A stretch of 64,000 nucleotides of DNA from Novosphingobium sp. G106 (GTDB taxonomy: Bacteria; Pseudomonadota; Alphaproteobacteria; Sphingomonadales; Sphingomonadaceae), in contig NZ_JAHOOZ010000001.1 of assembly GCF_019075875.1 (NCBI RefSeq), positions 1 through 64,000 of the forward strand. Reading direction: 5' to 3'. The notes beneath the pieces were generated by a model. It saw only the letters and a program-made list of their open reading frames with translations. It did not search any database and was not told the DNA's origin. Shown here in pieces: positions 49,954 to 58,888 of this stretch. The translations under genes and the position numbers were made by a program. Position 1 is the first letter of the stretch. Every line of letters starts with the position of its first letter.

Positions 49954-50351
49954 GGCGTCGTCGCGAACTCGGCCACGCCCTCGGGTACGAGGTGGAAGGG
50001 CTGGCGATCGACCAGGAAGATCGCGGCCTGCGGTTGACCGTAACTAGCGGGATCGTCGAGCCCGCCGACCTTGAGCACGACCGAGGGGAAGGCCTTCAGC
50101 CGGGTGACGAGATGCGTGCCGCAAGTGCCGCAGAACTCGCGCGTGACGGGGTTCGCGATGTCGCTGCGGGCGAAGCTCGCCGGGGTGCCGGCGACATAGC
50201 GGAATCCGTCCTGCGGCATCATCATGAAGTAGTTGGGCCCGCCGCCGGTGATGTACTGGCATTCGCGGCAATGGCATTGCGCGCGCAGCGTTGGTTCGCC
50301 CTCGGCGACATAGCGCACCGCGCCGCAGTAGCATCCGCCGGTCAGCTGCAT
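49950..50351 (-). CDS. GFA family zinc protein
   Basis: 133 residues. The zinc cysteines are in GGCYCGAVRY, AQCHCRECQ and FCGTCGTHL, the pattern of the glutathione-dependent formaldehyde-activating (GFA/CENP-V) fold. Most members are not true formaldehyde-activating enzymes, and thiol-adduct chemistry is only a guess. It sits between the SDR and the NTF2-kinase fusion on one transcript. Confidence 0.88.
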   Translation of the reverse strand: MQLTGGCYCGAVRYVAEGEPTLRAQCHCRECQYITGGGPNYFMMMPQDGFRYVAGTPASFARSDIANPVTREFCGTCGTHLVTRLKAFPSVVLKVGGLDDPASYGQPQAAIFLVDRQPFHLVPEGVAEFATTP

Positions 50352-50370
50352 GGCGTTCTATCCCCTGAAA

Positions 50371-51204
50371 TCACGCGATGTAGTGCTCGCCCGAGGCGCG
50401 CACCGTGATGTCGCTGATCGATATGCCCCACGGCTGATTGACCGTGTGAACGATGGCGTCGGCGATGTGCTCGGGGGTGAGGAAGGCGTAGCCGATGTTT
50501 TCGGGATCGGCCAGCGCGCCCGGTGCGTCGCCCTTCAGCTTGCCGTAGTCCTCATAGAAGCTGGCGACGTTATGGCCCATGATGCCGACGCCTGCCGCCT
50601 GGTTGACGACGGTGCCCATCAGGGCCGTCGCCATCACGCCGGTCGGCTTGATCACTGTCACCTTGATCCGCCCACGCGCCTCCTGGCGCAGGGCGTGCGA
50701 GAAATAGTCGACCGCCGCCTTGGTCGCGCCATAGACCGCGGCACCGGCGGAGGGACGATTGCCGTAGATCGACGAGAGATTGACGATATGGCCGCGCCCC
50801 TGCGCCATCATCTGGTCGTAGACGGCGATGCTGCCATGCATGACACCCTTGAAATTGATGTCGATGCAGCGGCTCCAGGCGGGCAGGGCAGCGGCATGAT
50901 CGGCGATGAAGGCGAGCGGCATTGTCCCGGCATTGTTCACCATGACGTCGATCGCGCCGTAGGCGGTGATCGTGGTGGCGGCGGCGCGGCGCATGTCGTC
51001 GATGCTGGTGACGTCGGCGACGAACGCCTGCGCCTCGCCGCCGCCGGCACGGATCGCCGCTGCGGTCGTTTCGGCGGCGTTGCCGTCGATATCGAGGCAA
51101 GTGAGCCGGGCGCCTTCGGCGCCCAGCTTCTCGGCCGTCAGCTTGCCGAAGCCGCTGCCCGCGCCGGTGATGATGACGGACTTGCCGGCGATGTGATCAC
51201 CCAT
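50371..51204 (-). CDS. SDR family oxidoreductase
   Basis: 277 residues from ATG 51204. TGAGSGFGKL at 13-22, CLDIDGNA (Asp: NAD-type), MVNNAGTMP, catalytic Ser in NLSSIYG and the YGATK pair. An upstream frame continues for over 150 codons but belongs to the shadow of the enoyl-CoA hydratase. It begins two bases after that gene's stop, so they are co-transcribed. Probably oxidises the hydroxyl formed by the hydratase or a ring alcohol. Confidence 0.9.
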   Translation of the reverse strand: MGDHIAGKSVIITGAGSGFGKLTAEKLGAEGARLTCLDIDGNAAETTAAAIRAGGGEAQAFVADVTSIDDMRRAAATTITAYGAIDVMVNNAGTMPLAFIADHAAALPAWSRCIDINFKGVMHGSIAVYDQMMAQGRGHIVNLSSIYGNRPSAGAAVYGATKAAVDYFSHALRQEARGRIKVTVIKPTGVMATALMGTVVNQAAGVGIMGHNVASFYEDYGKLKGDAPGALADPENIGYAFLTPEHIADAIVHTVNQPWGISISDITVRASGEHYIA

Positions 51205-51206
51205 GG

Positions 51207-52082
51207 CTATTCCGCCTTCTTCGGCGCGCTGGCCATTGCCGGCAGGTTCGTAGTGTCCATGCCATAGCCGAACAGGCGGAAATTCTGCTGGTGGCAGAGG
51301 TGGTGGAGCGAGAAGGCCAGGTCGATGGCGTTCATCTGCCCCTGGATATCGAGCGTCTTGTTGACCGCCTCCTTGGCCAGCTTGAGCGCGAACGCGGGCT
51401 TGGCGGCGATCTTCTGCGCCATGGCGAGAGTGAAGCTCTTGAGCTCGGCCAGCGGCACGACATGGTTGACCATGCCCAGCCGGTGCGCTTCCTCGGCGTT
51501 CCAGGCATCGGCGGTGAACAGGAATTCCTTGGCCTTGCGCGCGCCGAGTTCCCAGGGATGCGCGAGCCACTCGACGCCCGAGACGCCGAAGTTCACGACC
51601 GGATCGGAGAACAGGGCATTGTCCGCGGCGATGATGATGTCGCAGACCCAGGCATAGATCAGCGCGCCAGCGATGCATTTGCCTTGCACCGCGCAGATCG
51701 TCGGCTTCGAGATATTGCGAATGCGCCGCGCGCTCTCGAGGTAGCCTTCCTTTTCAGAGGCGTACCAGCCATGCGCGCCGGGCTCCATGAAGCCGCTCCA
51801 GGTCGAGACGCCAGGGCTCGAGTCCTGCATTGCCTGCTGGTACTGCTCGACCGTGTCGGCGATGTCGTGGCCGGCGGAGAAGTTGCGTCCGTCGGCGGCG
51901 AGGATGATCACTTTCACACTATCGTCGCGCAAGGCGCGGTCGAACGCCTCGTTGATCGCGAAGATCAGCGCGGGATTGATGGCGTTGTGCTTGTCCGCGC
52001 GGGCGAGGACGACGCGGGCAACGCCCGGTGCGGGCTCGTCGTAGCGGACGAGGTCTTCGTTGCAGACGGGAGCTTCGGTCAT
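51207..52082 (-). CDS. enoyl-CoA hydratase/isomerase family protein
   Basis: 291 residues from ATG 52082. Oxyanion segments are FSAGHDIADTVEQYQ and KPTICAVQGKCIAGAL, with Asp in LFSDPVVNFG. It is longer than simple crotonases, with an insert (PGVSTWSGFMEPGAHGWYAS) typical of members handling bulky substrates. Would hydrate the product of the acyl-CoA dehydrogenase pair. Same transcript as the cupin (upstream) and SDR (downstream). Confidence 0.9.
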   Translation of the reverse strand: MTEAPVCNEDLVRYDEPAPGVARVVLARADKHNAINPALIFAINEAFDRALRDDSVKVIILAADGRNFSAGHDIADTVEQYQQAMQDSSPGVSTWSGFMEPGAHGWYASEKEGYLESARRIRNISKPTICAVQGKCIAGALIYAWVCDIIIAADNALFSDPVVNFGVSGVEWLAHPWELGARKAKEFLFTADAWNAEEAHRLGMVNHVVPLAELKSFTLAMAQKIAAKPAFALKLAKEAVNKTLDIQGQMNAIDLAFSLHHLCHQQNFRLFGYGMDTTNLPAMASAPKKAE

Positions 52083-52113
52083 GAGACGGAATCTTTCGGT
52101 TCTCGGGAGAAAT

Positions 52114-52644
52114 TCAGGCGTTGAGTAAGGGGCGCTTTGCCGACTTCCACGCCTCGCGGTGCTGGGCGGTCTGCTCCACGACCTTGTCCCAGAAACCTTC
52201 GTTCTTTGCCAAATTGACGAAGTTGAAGCTGGCGGCTTGGCGGATTTCGAGCAGTTCGACGCCGTCGGGGCCGGGCTTGTAAGTGTAGGGCACGCCGGAA
52301 GGAATGAAGAAGCTGTCGCGCGGGCCAAGCTCCTCGGTGCCGAGCCGGATGCTGCCGGCGATGATGTAATAGAGGCAGTCGCAATCGTGGCTGTGCAGGG
52401 GCAGGACGTAGCCTTCCTTGAACCAGACGTGGGTCAGGCTGAAGCCCGGGAGCTGACAGAGTACCTGGATCTCGTCGCCTTCGAGATAGCCGGCGGCGAG
52501 CGCCCTATCCATTCCAGCGCGCTGGATGGGCGTGAAGGGCTCCACCGACATGCATTCTGCTTCCATCAATCCCGGCGCATCCTTGGCGCGGAAAATCTGG
52601 AACCGGGGCGTGTCTTGTTGATCCTTTGCCATGTTCAAAACCAT
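52114..52644 (-). CDS. cupin-domain protein
   Basis: About 176 residues. Cupin motif 1 is GYVLPLHSHDCDCLYYIIAG and motif 2 is DSFFIPSGVPYTYKPG. The start is uncertain: in-frame ATGs lie at 52686, 52644 and 52632, none with an ideal ribosome site. Soluble. It stands between the epoxide hydrolase and the enoyl-CoA hydratase, and could be a small dioxygenase or isomerase of the pathway. Confidence 0.78.
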   Translation of the reverse strand: MVLNMAKDQQDTPRFQIFRAKDAPGLMEAECMSVEPFTPIQRAGMDRALAAGYLEGDEIQVLCQLPGFSLTHVWFKEGYVLPLHSHDCDCLYYIIAGSIRLGTEELGPRDSFFIPSGVPYTYKPGPDGVELLEIRQAASFNFVNLAKNEGFWDKVVEQTAQHREAWKSAKRPLLNA

Positions 52645-52774
52645 CCTGTCATCTGCCTTGGCCTTGGATTCGGCCTTCCGGCGCATGCCTAGGGCTCTTT
52701 TGTAATGAATGCATTGCAGATTGTGAATTGCTTTATTGTCAGGCCTGATCGAGCATTAGGGCGATATGCGCGCG

Positions 52775-53932
52775 TCAGCGCCAGCGATCGAAGAAGCCAG
52801 CGACTTCCGAGGCAAACAACTCGGGCTCTTCCCAAGCCGCGAAGTGCCCGCCCTTTGGCATATCCTGCCAGTGGACGATGTTGAAGCGCTTCCCGGCCGC
52901 TTCGCGTGGCGGCGGAGCAGTCTCGCGCGGAAAGCGGGCGAAGCCCATGGGCACCGCGATCGGTCCCCCGTCGGTCGGCCGCGCGGTCACCATTGAATTG
53001 TAGAGCCACATCGCCGCCTGGACGTTGTCGCTGACCAGGAAGGTCATGATATTGGTGATCAGCTGGTCCTTGCTGAAAGCGGTTTCGATATTGCCATCGT
53101 TGTCCGACCAGGCGCGGTATTTCTCGAGGACCCATGAGGCAAAGCCGATCGGTGAATCGGCCAGCGCGAGGCCGATGGTTTGCGGCCGCGAGGTCATCTG
53201 CTTCGAATAGGCGCCGACGTCATTCATCCGCTTCTTGGCGGTCTTGAACCACTCCGCTTCCTCGGGAGACATCGCGCCACTCGGTCGATAGGCGAGGTAA
53301 TTGAGGTGAAAGGCTGCGACGACGTCTTTGTGGTCGCGGGCAAGCGCGGTGGTTACCGAGGCACCCCAGTCGCCGCCCTGTGCGCCGAAGCGCGCATAGC
53401 CAAGCACCTCGACCATGAGCGTGCGCCACATCCGCGCGATGTCGCCTGCGCCGATTGGCCGCCGGGGCCGTCCGGAAAATCCGTAGCCGGGCAGCGACGG
53501 CACGACGACGTCGTAGCCGCGCGCCGCCAGCAGCGGCAATGCCTCGAGAAATTCGAGCACCGAGCCCGGCCAACCATGGCTGAGGATGATCGGGTAACCC
53601 TTTTGCCCATTGGTCGCCGGCAAATGATAGAAATGGACCGCGACGCCTTCGATCTCGGCGACATATTGCGGGTAGGCGTTGAACGCCTCCTGAGCGGCCG
53701 CCCAATCGTAGCGGTCGCGCCAGTAGTCGCGCAGCTCGGCGAGGTAGCGCGCATCGGTCCCATATTTCCAGTCGGCGTCATCATCGGGCGCATAGCCGAT
53801 CACCGCGTCTGCCACACGGCGCGAGATCCATTCGAGCCGGGCTTGCGGAATCGCGAGGCGGAAGGGTCTCTGCACGAAGGTTGCTTCCGGTGAAAATGTC
53901 GCGAAAGAAACGTGAACGTAATCTCTGATCAT
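52775..53932 (-). CDS. epoxide hydrolase (EHN-domain, alpha/beta hydrolase)
   Basis: 385 residues. The N-terminal EHN region (FRLAIPQARLEWISRRVADA) leads into HGWPGS at 119-124 (oxyanion hole), the nucleophile Asp188 in GGDWGAS, and His363 in KGGHFAAWEEPE. It opens an epoxide to a diol, with juvenile-hormone and terpene-like epoxides typical of the family. First gene of the minus-strand run to 48508. A fragment of a different member lies at 10814, at the left attachment site. Confidence 0.92.
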   Translation of the reverse strand: MIRDYVHVSFATFSPEATFVQRPFRLAIPQARLEWISRRVADAVIGYAPDDDADWKYGTDARYLAELRDYWRDRYDWAAAQEAFNAYPQYVAEIEGVAVHFYHLPATNGQKGYPIILSHGWPGSVLEFLEALPLLAARGYDVVVPSLPGYGFSGRPRRPIGAGDIARMWRTLMVEVLGYARFGAQGGDWGASVTTALARDHKDVVAAFHLNYLAYRPSGAMSPEEAEWFKTAKKRMNDVGAYSKQMTSRPQTIGLALADSPIGFASWVLEKYRAWSDNDGNIETAFSKDQLITNIMTFLVSDNVQAAMWLYNSMVTARPTDGGPIAVPMGFARFPRETAPPPREAAGKRFNIVHWQDMPKGGHFAAWEEPELFASEVAGFFDRWR

Positions 53933-54087
53933 GTGAAACGCAAATAACGCGTTGCATTTATTCCGAGGTCGGGATTACGCTCGCGGCCATTGGAAGAAGG
54001 AACATGCAGAGGCACAGGCCTGCTTGCCTACGATCAGGCGCATGTCGATACGGGGCGGCGAGCCGGCCCGCGTCCGAAGCGCCGAGC

Positions 54088-54222
54088 ATGCCTTTTTTCG
54101 ACTATGAGGCCTACGACAATCTGACTTGCATCAACGAGCAGGTCTTCATCGATTCGATCAGTAATCCGCAAGGCATGGCGCGGGTCGCCGAGAACGAGGT
54201 TGGCCGCCGGCGCATCAAATGA
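54088..54222 (+). CDS. small ORF overlapping cyclase start
   Basis: 44 residues (MPFFDYEAYDNLTCINEQVF, then NPQGMARVAENEVGRRRI). Unknown function; it looks like the end of a longer protein. An in-frame ATG at 54004 has a strong AAGAAGG site but gives an unconvincing N-terminus. Its TGA overlaps the cyclase ATG (ATGA), suggesting translational coupling and a real gene. Confidence 0.45.
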   Translation: MPFFDYEAYDNLTCINEQVFIDSISNPQGMARVAENEVGRRRIK

Positions 54223-55298
54223 ACGAAAGACCGACGATGGCGAGTGAAAGCGAAAGGCAATCCGACAAACGCTGGTCGATCCGGCCCGAGGGCTCCAACT
54301 GGGGCGATTTCGGCGTCGACGACCAGATCGGGCGCCTGAATCTGATCACTCCCGAGCGCCGCCGCGCGGCCGCGGCCGAAGTGACCGAGGGGCTGGCCTT
54401 CTGCCTGTCGCTGCCGCTCGACTGCCCGCGCGTACAGCTCAACCCGCGCCGTTTCCCACCGCAGATGTCGTTTGCGATGCGTGGGCAAGATCCGGCGATG
54501 AACTATCCCTACGACCGGACCTTTCCCGGCCAGAAGGACGTCGTCTGTGATGACCGCGCGCTGCTGAGCCTGCAGTATTCGACGCAGTGGGACGCGCTCT
54601 GCCACATGGGGTTCCTGTTCGATGCACAGGGGAACGGCGAGGCGGAAGCGACCTATTACAACGGCTACCGGGCGAACGAGCACATCCATGGTCCGTTCGA
54701 TTACCTCCATGACCGCGAGCCCAAAGACGGCCCCTATGGCGCGCATGCACTGGGGATCGAGAGGTTGGCCGAGACCGGGCTGCAGGCGCGCGGGGTGATG
54801 ATCGATCTCTTCGCCCATGTCGGGCTGGAGGCGGTGGCGGTCGGCTACGACCGGCTCATGCGCATCCTCGACGCGGATCGGGTGGTAGTCGAGCCGGGTG
54901 ACGTGCTGTGCTTCCGCACCGGCTTCGACCGGGCTCTGTTGACGCAATATGCCGACCCGGCCGCGCCGTTCGATCCGCACCGCTGTTCGGGCCTCGACGG
55001 TTTCGACGAGGGTGTCCTGCGATGGATCGACGAGTGCGGCGCGGCGGCGCTGGTATCGGACAACGAGGCGGTGGAGTTCATGCCCGACTTCAAGCGCGAG
55101 ACGCCGCATGGCTCGCGCGTGCCGCTGCACAACCACTGCCTGTTCAAGCTGGGTATCCCGCTCGGCGAGCTGTTCCTGCTGAGCGACCTCGCCGACTGGC
55201 TGCGCGCCAACGGCCGCTCGCGCTTCCTGTTCACCGCGCCGCCGCTGCGTCTGCCGAGCGCGGTGGGGTCGCCGGTGACCGGGGTAGGGACGGTATGA
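54219..55298 (+). CDS. cyclase family protein (putative metal-dependent hydrolase)
   Basis: 359 residues. The PF04199 pattern is visible: WGDFGVDDQIGRLNLITPER near the N-terminus, YSTQWDALCHMGF as the metal site (related to the HxGTHxD motif), and GARGVMIDLF-like ARGVMIDLFAHVG. These manganese or zinc enzymes include kynurenine formamidase and isatin hydrolase and may open lactams, lactones or amides. The only plus-strand gene between two minus-strand blocks. Confidence 0.87.
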   Translation: MNERPTMASESERQSDKRWSIRPEGSNWGDFGVDDQIGRLNLITPERRRAAAAEVTEGLAFCLSLPLDCPRVQLNPRRFPPQMSFAMRGQDPAMNYPYDRTFPGQKDVVCDDRALLSLQYSTQWDALCHMGFLFDAQGNGEAEATYYNGYRANEHIHGPFDYLHDREPKDGPYGAHALGIERLAETGLQARGVMIDLFAHVGLEAVAVGYDRLMRILDADRVVVEPGDVLCFRTGFDRALLTQYADPAAPFDPHRCSGLDGFDEGVLRWIDECGAAALVSDNEAVEFMPDFKRETPHGSRVPLHNHCLFKLGIPLGELFLLSDLADWLRANGRSRFLFTAPPLRLPSAVGSPVTGVGTV

Positions 55299-55520
55299 TC
55301 TCAAGGATGGATTTGCCGGCGGGGGCGCCTCACGCCCGCGCCCAAGTCGTCTGCCCGATCCTGCCAGCCTGGATGAGTCGCCGTCGTCTTCCGGTTCTGG
55401 ATTGGACTCTACGGCTTGCTGGAACGGCAGTCTCAAGCCTCCGCCACAGCGTCGATGGGGAAATCTGGCGCGCCATGCGCGATTTCGAAATGGCGCGCGC
55501 GCCCGCGCGGATGACCGCCG

Positions 55521-56378
55521 CTATTCGCGCGGCGGCAGCCCCAGCACTTTGGCGGCATTGTCGTAGAGGAACTTCGGCCAGACCTCGGCCTTAAACGGCA
55601 CTTCGTCCATTTCGGCGAAGATCCGCGTCAACTCGAGGCCCATGGGAAAATAGCCGCCATAGATCACCTTGTCGGACCCGCGCGAGTTGGCGAACCTGAT
55701 GATCGCCTCGGGCCAGTATTTCGGCGCGAAGGCGGAGGTCGAATAATAGAGGTTAGGCCATTTCAGCAGCAGCTTTACCGCCAGGTCCTCCCAGGGCTCG
55801 GCGCCGTGGCGCATGACCAGCTTGAGCTCGGGCAGGTCGTAACAGACCTCGTCGAGATGGCCGACATATTGCGGCATCATCGGGATACGCGGGCCGGGCA
55901 CGCCGACGTTGACGAAAATCGGCAAGTCGAGTTCGATGCACTTGGCGTAGATCGGATAGGCGCGTCTGTCGTTGATTGGCACCGGCGGTTGCTGGCCCGA
56001 GGGGAAGAAGGATACGCCCTTGATTAGCCCCTCGTCGTACTCGCGCTGGATCAGCCGGACCGCGTCCATGCCCTTGTTGGGATCGACCGGACGGATCGCG
56101 GCGAAGCGGTCCGGATGGCGGCGCATTGCCTCGAGCGCGCGGTCGTCCGACATGTGGATCACGCCGACGCGGATGTTGTGCGCGTCCATCTGGGCAAGCG
56201 TTTCCGCGATCGAGGCGAGGCGGTCGTCGGCTTCCCCGATTTCTTCGGGAATGTCCTTGAACATATATTCGGCCGGGTGGCGCTGCCAGTCGCCCTTGGT
56301 GCTGGCGACGCCCATCTGGTGCGTGTCGCGAAAGCCGATCAGCGTGTCGATCACGGGGATATCGTGGGGGCGTGGCAC
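55521..56378 (-). CDS. amidohydrolase family protein
   Basis: 285 residues from GTG 56378 (VPRPHDIPVIDTLIGF), chosen because AAGGACG lies upstream and the longer reading start is not family-like. It reads AEYMFKDIPEE, ILVNVGVPGPR-like FVNVGVPGPRIP, LVMRHGAEPWEDLAV and VIYGGYFPMGLE, a TIM-barrel amidohydrolase-2 type related to decarboxylases and lactonases. The usual HxH start is absent. Single-gene unit behind the second candidate operator. Confidence 0.85.
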   Translation of the reverse strand: MPRPHDIPVIDTLIGFRDTHQMGVASTKGDWQRHPAEYMFKDIPEEIGEADDRLASIAETLAQMDAHNIRVGVIHMSDDRALEAMRRHPDRFAAIRPVDPNKGMDAVRLIQREYDEGLIKGVSFFPSGQQPPVPINDRRAYPIYAKCIELDLPIFVNVGVPGPRIPMMPQYVGHLDEVCYDLPELKLVMRHGAEPWEDLAVKLLLKWPNLYYSTSAFAPKYWPEAIIRFANSRGSDKVIYGGYFPMGLELTRIFAEMDEVPFKAEVWPKFLYDNAAKVLGLPPRE

Positions 56379-56429
56379 AGATCGGCGTCCTTTTGATTGC
56401 GAGCGGGTGGACCGCGACCGCACGGCGAT

Positions 56430-56442
56430 ATTGCAACAGGCG
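56430..56442 (-). promoter_or_regulatory. candidate shared operator, copy 2
   Basis: ATTGCAACAGGCG, 52 bp upstream of the amidohydrolase start. The 13-mer is identical to that at 59960, and the first ten bases match 46783 in reverse. Confidence 0.45.
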
Positions 56443-56617
56443 CGGAGTATTGTAAAGCTGCCAGCCGATCCGAACGGCTCCGGCGGCGTCGACGAACGGG
56501 CTGCGCTGCTAATGCCCGGCCGCGAGCTGGCTCTGCTTTTGTTCCTGGCGCCAGCGCGTCTCGAGGCCGCCGGGATCAGTCTTCATTGCCGACTCCATCG
56601 GCGTGTTCTGAGGTCTC

Positions 56618-57709
56618 TCAGCGTTCTGTTTCGATGTCATAGGGCCTGACGTTATGTCCTTCGCCCGATGCTACCTCGATCGCGTCGAGCAGGCGGTGTA
56701 GCTTTACCGCCATGTCGAAGTCGGCGACCGTTCTATTGCCCGAGCGGATATCCTGTTCGAATCGGCGATAGAGCTCAGCGACGTTGATCGCTGCGCCCTC
56801 GAGTCCCTGCAGGTCCGACGACGGTTGCGGCTCGCTCCCCGGCGGGCCCGTAACCGTGAGCGCGGCACACTGATAGCCGCCGGGATGGCGTCCGGTGATC
56901 TCCAGCTTACCCTCTGTGCCTTGGAGCTCGAAGCGCAGCGGCATGCCGTCGCCGCTGACGATCTCGATGCTGGAGACGCAGCCGCCCGCATGCCGGCCAT
57001 GGATCAGCAGGTGATCGGCGCAGGTCCGCTCGACCAGTTCGCCGGTCCCGGCGATCTCGACGCGGTCGCGCAGGATCGAATTGCAGGCACCGACCTCGAC
57101 GAAGGGCCCGATCACTGCGGCAGCCATGGCGAGCGTGTGGCCGCCGGCGATCGTGGCCAGGGTCGCGCCGTTGCGCCGGTCCTGGAGATAGGCGTAGTGC
57201 GGCGGCGCTATCGCGCCCCAACCGGCGGTCGCCGACACGACTCGGAGATTGAGCGGCCGCCCGATCGCCCCTTCGTGCACCAGCCGGGAGGCATGGCGCA
57301 CCGCGAGCGAATTTGCACCCTGCAACCCGATCGCGACATGGACGCCGGCCTTGTGCGCTGCCTCGGCGAGCTCCTCGGCCTCGGCCGTGTCACGTGCCAG
57401 CGGCCATTCGCAGTAGACATGCTTGCCGGCTTGCAGTGCGGCTAGGACGATGGCCCGGTGCTCGGGCACCTTAACCGTAACCGCGACAACATCGATTTCT
57501 GGATCGCGCGCGAGGTCGAGCGAATTGTCATAGGCGCGGGCAGCGCCGAAGGCGCTTGCTGCCTGATCGGCGATCTCTCGCGTCCGCGCCGATACTGCAT
57601 GGATCACCAGACCCGGCAACGCCTTGAGTGCCGGGATATGCGCATCGCGCGCCCAGCCACGCTCCGCATTGGCGCCTGCAAAGCCGATCCTGAGCGGGGC
57701 GCCTGTCAT
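56618..57709 (-). CDS. Gfo/Idh/MocA family oxidoreductase
   Basis: 363 residues from ATG 57709. The Rossmann start is RIGFAGANAERGWARDAH, with AVTVKVPEH and the conserved KHVYCEWPLARD (EKP-like motif with Trp). The second half is the alpha/beta C-terminal domain. Would oxidise or reduce a hydroxyl on a sugar-like or cyclic substrate with NAD(P). Start overlaps the acyl-CoA dehydrogenase stop (TGATG). Confidence 0.89.
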   Translation of the reverse strand: MTGAPLRIGFAGANAERGWARDAHIPALKALPGLVIHAVSARTREIADQAASAFGAARAYDNSLDLARDPEIDVVAVTVKVPEHRAIVLAALQAGKHVYCEWPLARDTAEAEELAEAAHKAGVHVAIGLQGANSLAVRHASRLVHEGAIGRPLNLRVVSATAGWGAIAPPHYAYLQDRRNGATLATIAGGHTLAMAAAVIGPFVEVGACNSILRDRVEIAGTGELVERTCADHLLIHGRHAGGCVSSIEIVSGDGMPLRFELQGTEGKLEITGRHPGGYQCAALTVTGPPGSEPQPSSDLQGLEGAAINVAELYRRFEQDIRSGNRTVADFDMAVKLHRLLDAIEVASGEGHNVRPYDIETER

Positions 57710-58887
57710 CAGCGCGCCCTCGGCAGCCCGAGCACCCGGTCCGCGGTGATCTCGCGCTGGATCTCGTTGGTGCCGCCGGAAATCGAGAAGACCCAGCTCC
57801 ACAGATAGTCGTAGGTCCAGGGATGGGCGCTGCGGTCACCATCGAATTCGAGGAAGCTCCAGCCCAGGATATCGCTGACGACTTCGCTCAGCGCCTTGTG
57901 CGTCGCCGTGACCATCAGCTTCATCATCGATCCCTTGGGACCGGGGACGCCGGTGCGGTCGGTCTCGGTGATGTCGCCCAGCGTCATCGAGCGGATGGCG
58001 ATGCAGTCCGCCTTGATCGCGGCGAGGCGTTGGGCCACGCCGTCGTCCTCGATCGCCCGGCGGCCGTCTTCCAGTCTGGTCTTCTCGGCCAACTCGATTG
58101 CGCGGTTCACGCGCTCGTAGAGCTCGAGCTGGTCGCCGATGAAGCCCAGGCCGCGCTCGAAGCTCAGCGTCGCCAGTGCGGTTGACCAGCCCTGGCCGAT
58201 CTCGCCGACGACATTCGCGATGGGTATGCGCACGTCGTCGTAGAACACCATGGAGACGTGCTCGTCCTGCAACATCGTGCGAACCGGTTTGATGTCGATG
58301 CCCGGCGTCTTCATGTCGCAGATGATCCAGGTCAACCCCTTGTGTCGTTCGGAGCCGGGATCGGTGCGGATCAGCAGTTCCTGGAAGTCGGCATATTGCG
58401 CGTCGGTGGTCCACATCTTGGCGCCCGTGACGACGATGTGGTCGCCGTCGATCACGCCGCGCGTCTTGAGTGCGGCGAGGTCCGACCCGGCGTTGGGTTC
58501 GGAAAACCCCTGGCACCACAGCACCTCACCCGACAGGATGCGGTGCAGGTGGAAGCTCTTCTGTGCGTCGGTGCCGCGCGCGATTACGGTGGGGCCCGCG
58601 TGCATCATTGCGACATAAGTGGTGTTGATGTGGTGCGGCGCGCGGGCGCGCGCCAGTTCCTCGTACCAGATGACCTGCCGCAGTCCGGACAGGCCGAGGC
58701 CGCCGTACTCCTTGGGCCAGGCGACGCCAGCCCAGCCATGATCGTAAAGCTTGCGCTGCCAGTCGCGGTCGAATTGCGCCGCCGCAAAGCCTTCGGCCGG
58801 CCGGCTATGCTGCGGGACATTGGTTTTGAGCCATTCGCGGGCCCTGGCGCGGAAGTCCCGGTCGGCATCGGAATATTGGAGATCCAT
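57709..58887 (-). CDS. acyl-CoA dehydrogenase, large partner of a likely heteromeric pair
   Basis: 392 residues. The flavin and substrate motif WCQGFSEPNAGSDLAALKTR, KMWTTDAQYADF and C-terminal SGGTNEIQREITADRVLGLP are present. The usual R-x-x-FG-x-x-I FAD contact of homotetrameric enzymes is missing where it should stand near residue 265. The neighbouring gene has that motif instead. Complementary loss like this is known from the alpha2-beta2 acyl-CoA dehydrogenases of steroid side-chain breakdown. Confidence 0.9.
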   Translation of the reverse strand: MDLQYSDADRDFRARAREWLKTNVPQHSRPAEGFAAAQFDRDWQRKLYDHGWAGVAWPKEYGGLGLSGLRQVIWYEELARARAPHHINTTYVAMMHAGPTVIARGTDAQKSFHLHRILSGEVLWCQGFSEPNAGSDLAALKTRGVIDGDHIVVTGAKMWTTDAQYADFQELLIRTDPGSERHKGLTWIICDMKTPGIDIKPVRTMLQDEHVSMVFYDDVRIPIANVVGEIGQGWSTALATLSFERGLGFIGDQLELYERVNRAIELAEKTRLEDGRRAIEDDGVAQRLAAIKADCIAIRSMTLGDITETDRTGVPGPKGSMMKLMVTATHKALSEVVSDILGWSFLEFDGDRSAHPWTYDYLWSWVFSISGGTNEIQREITADRVLGLPRAR

Positions 58888-58888
58888 T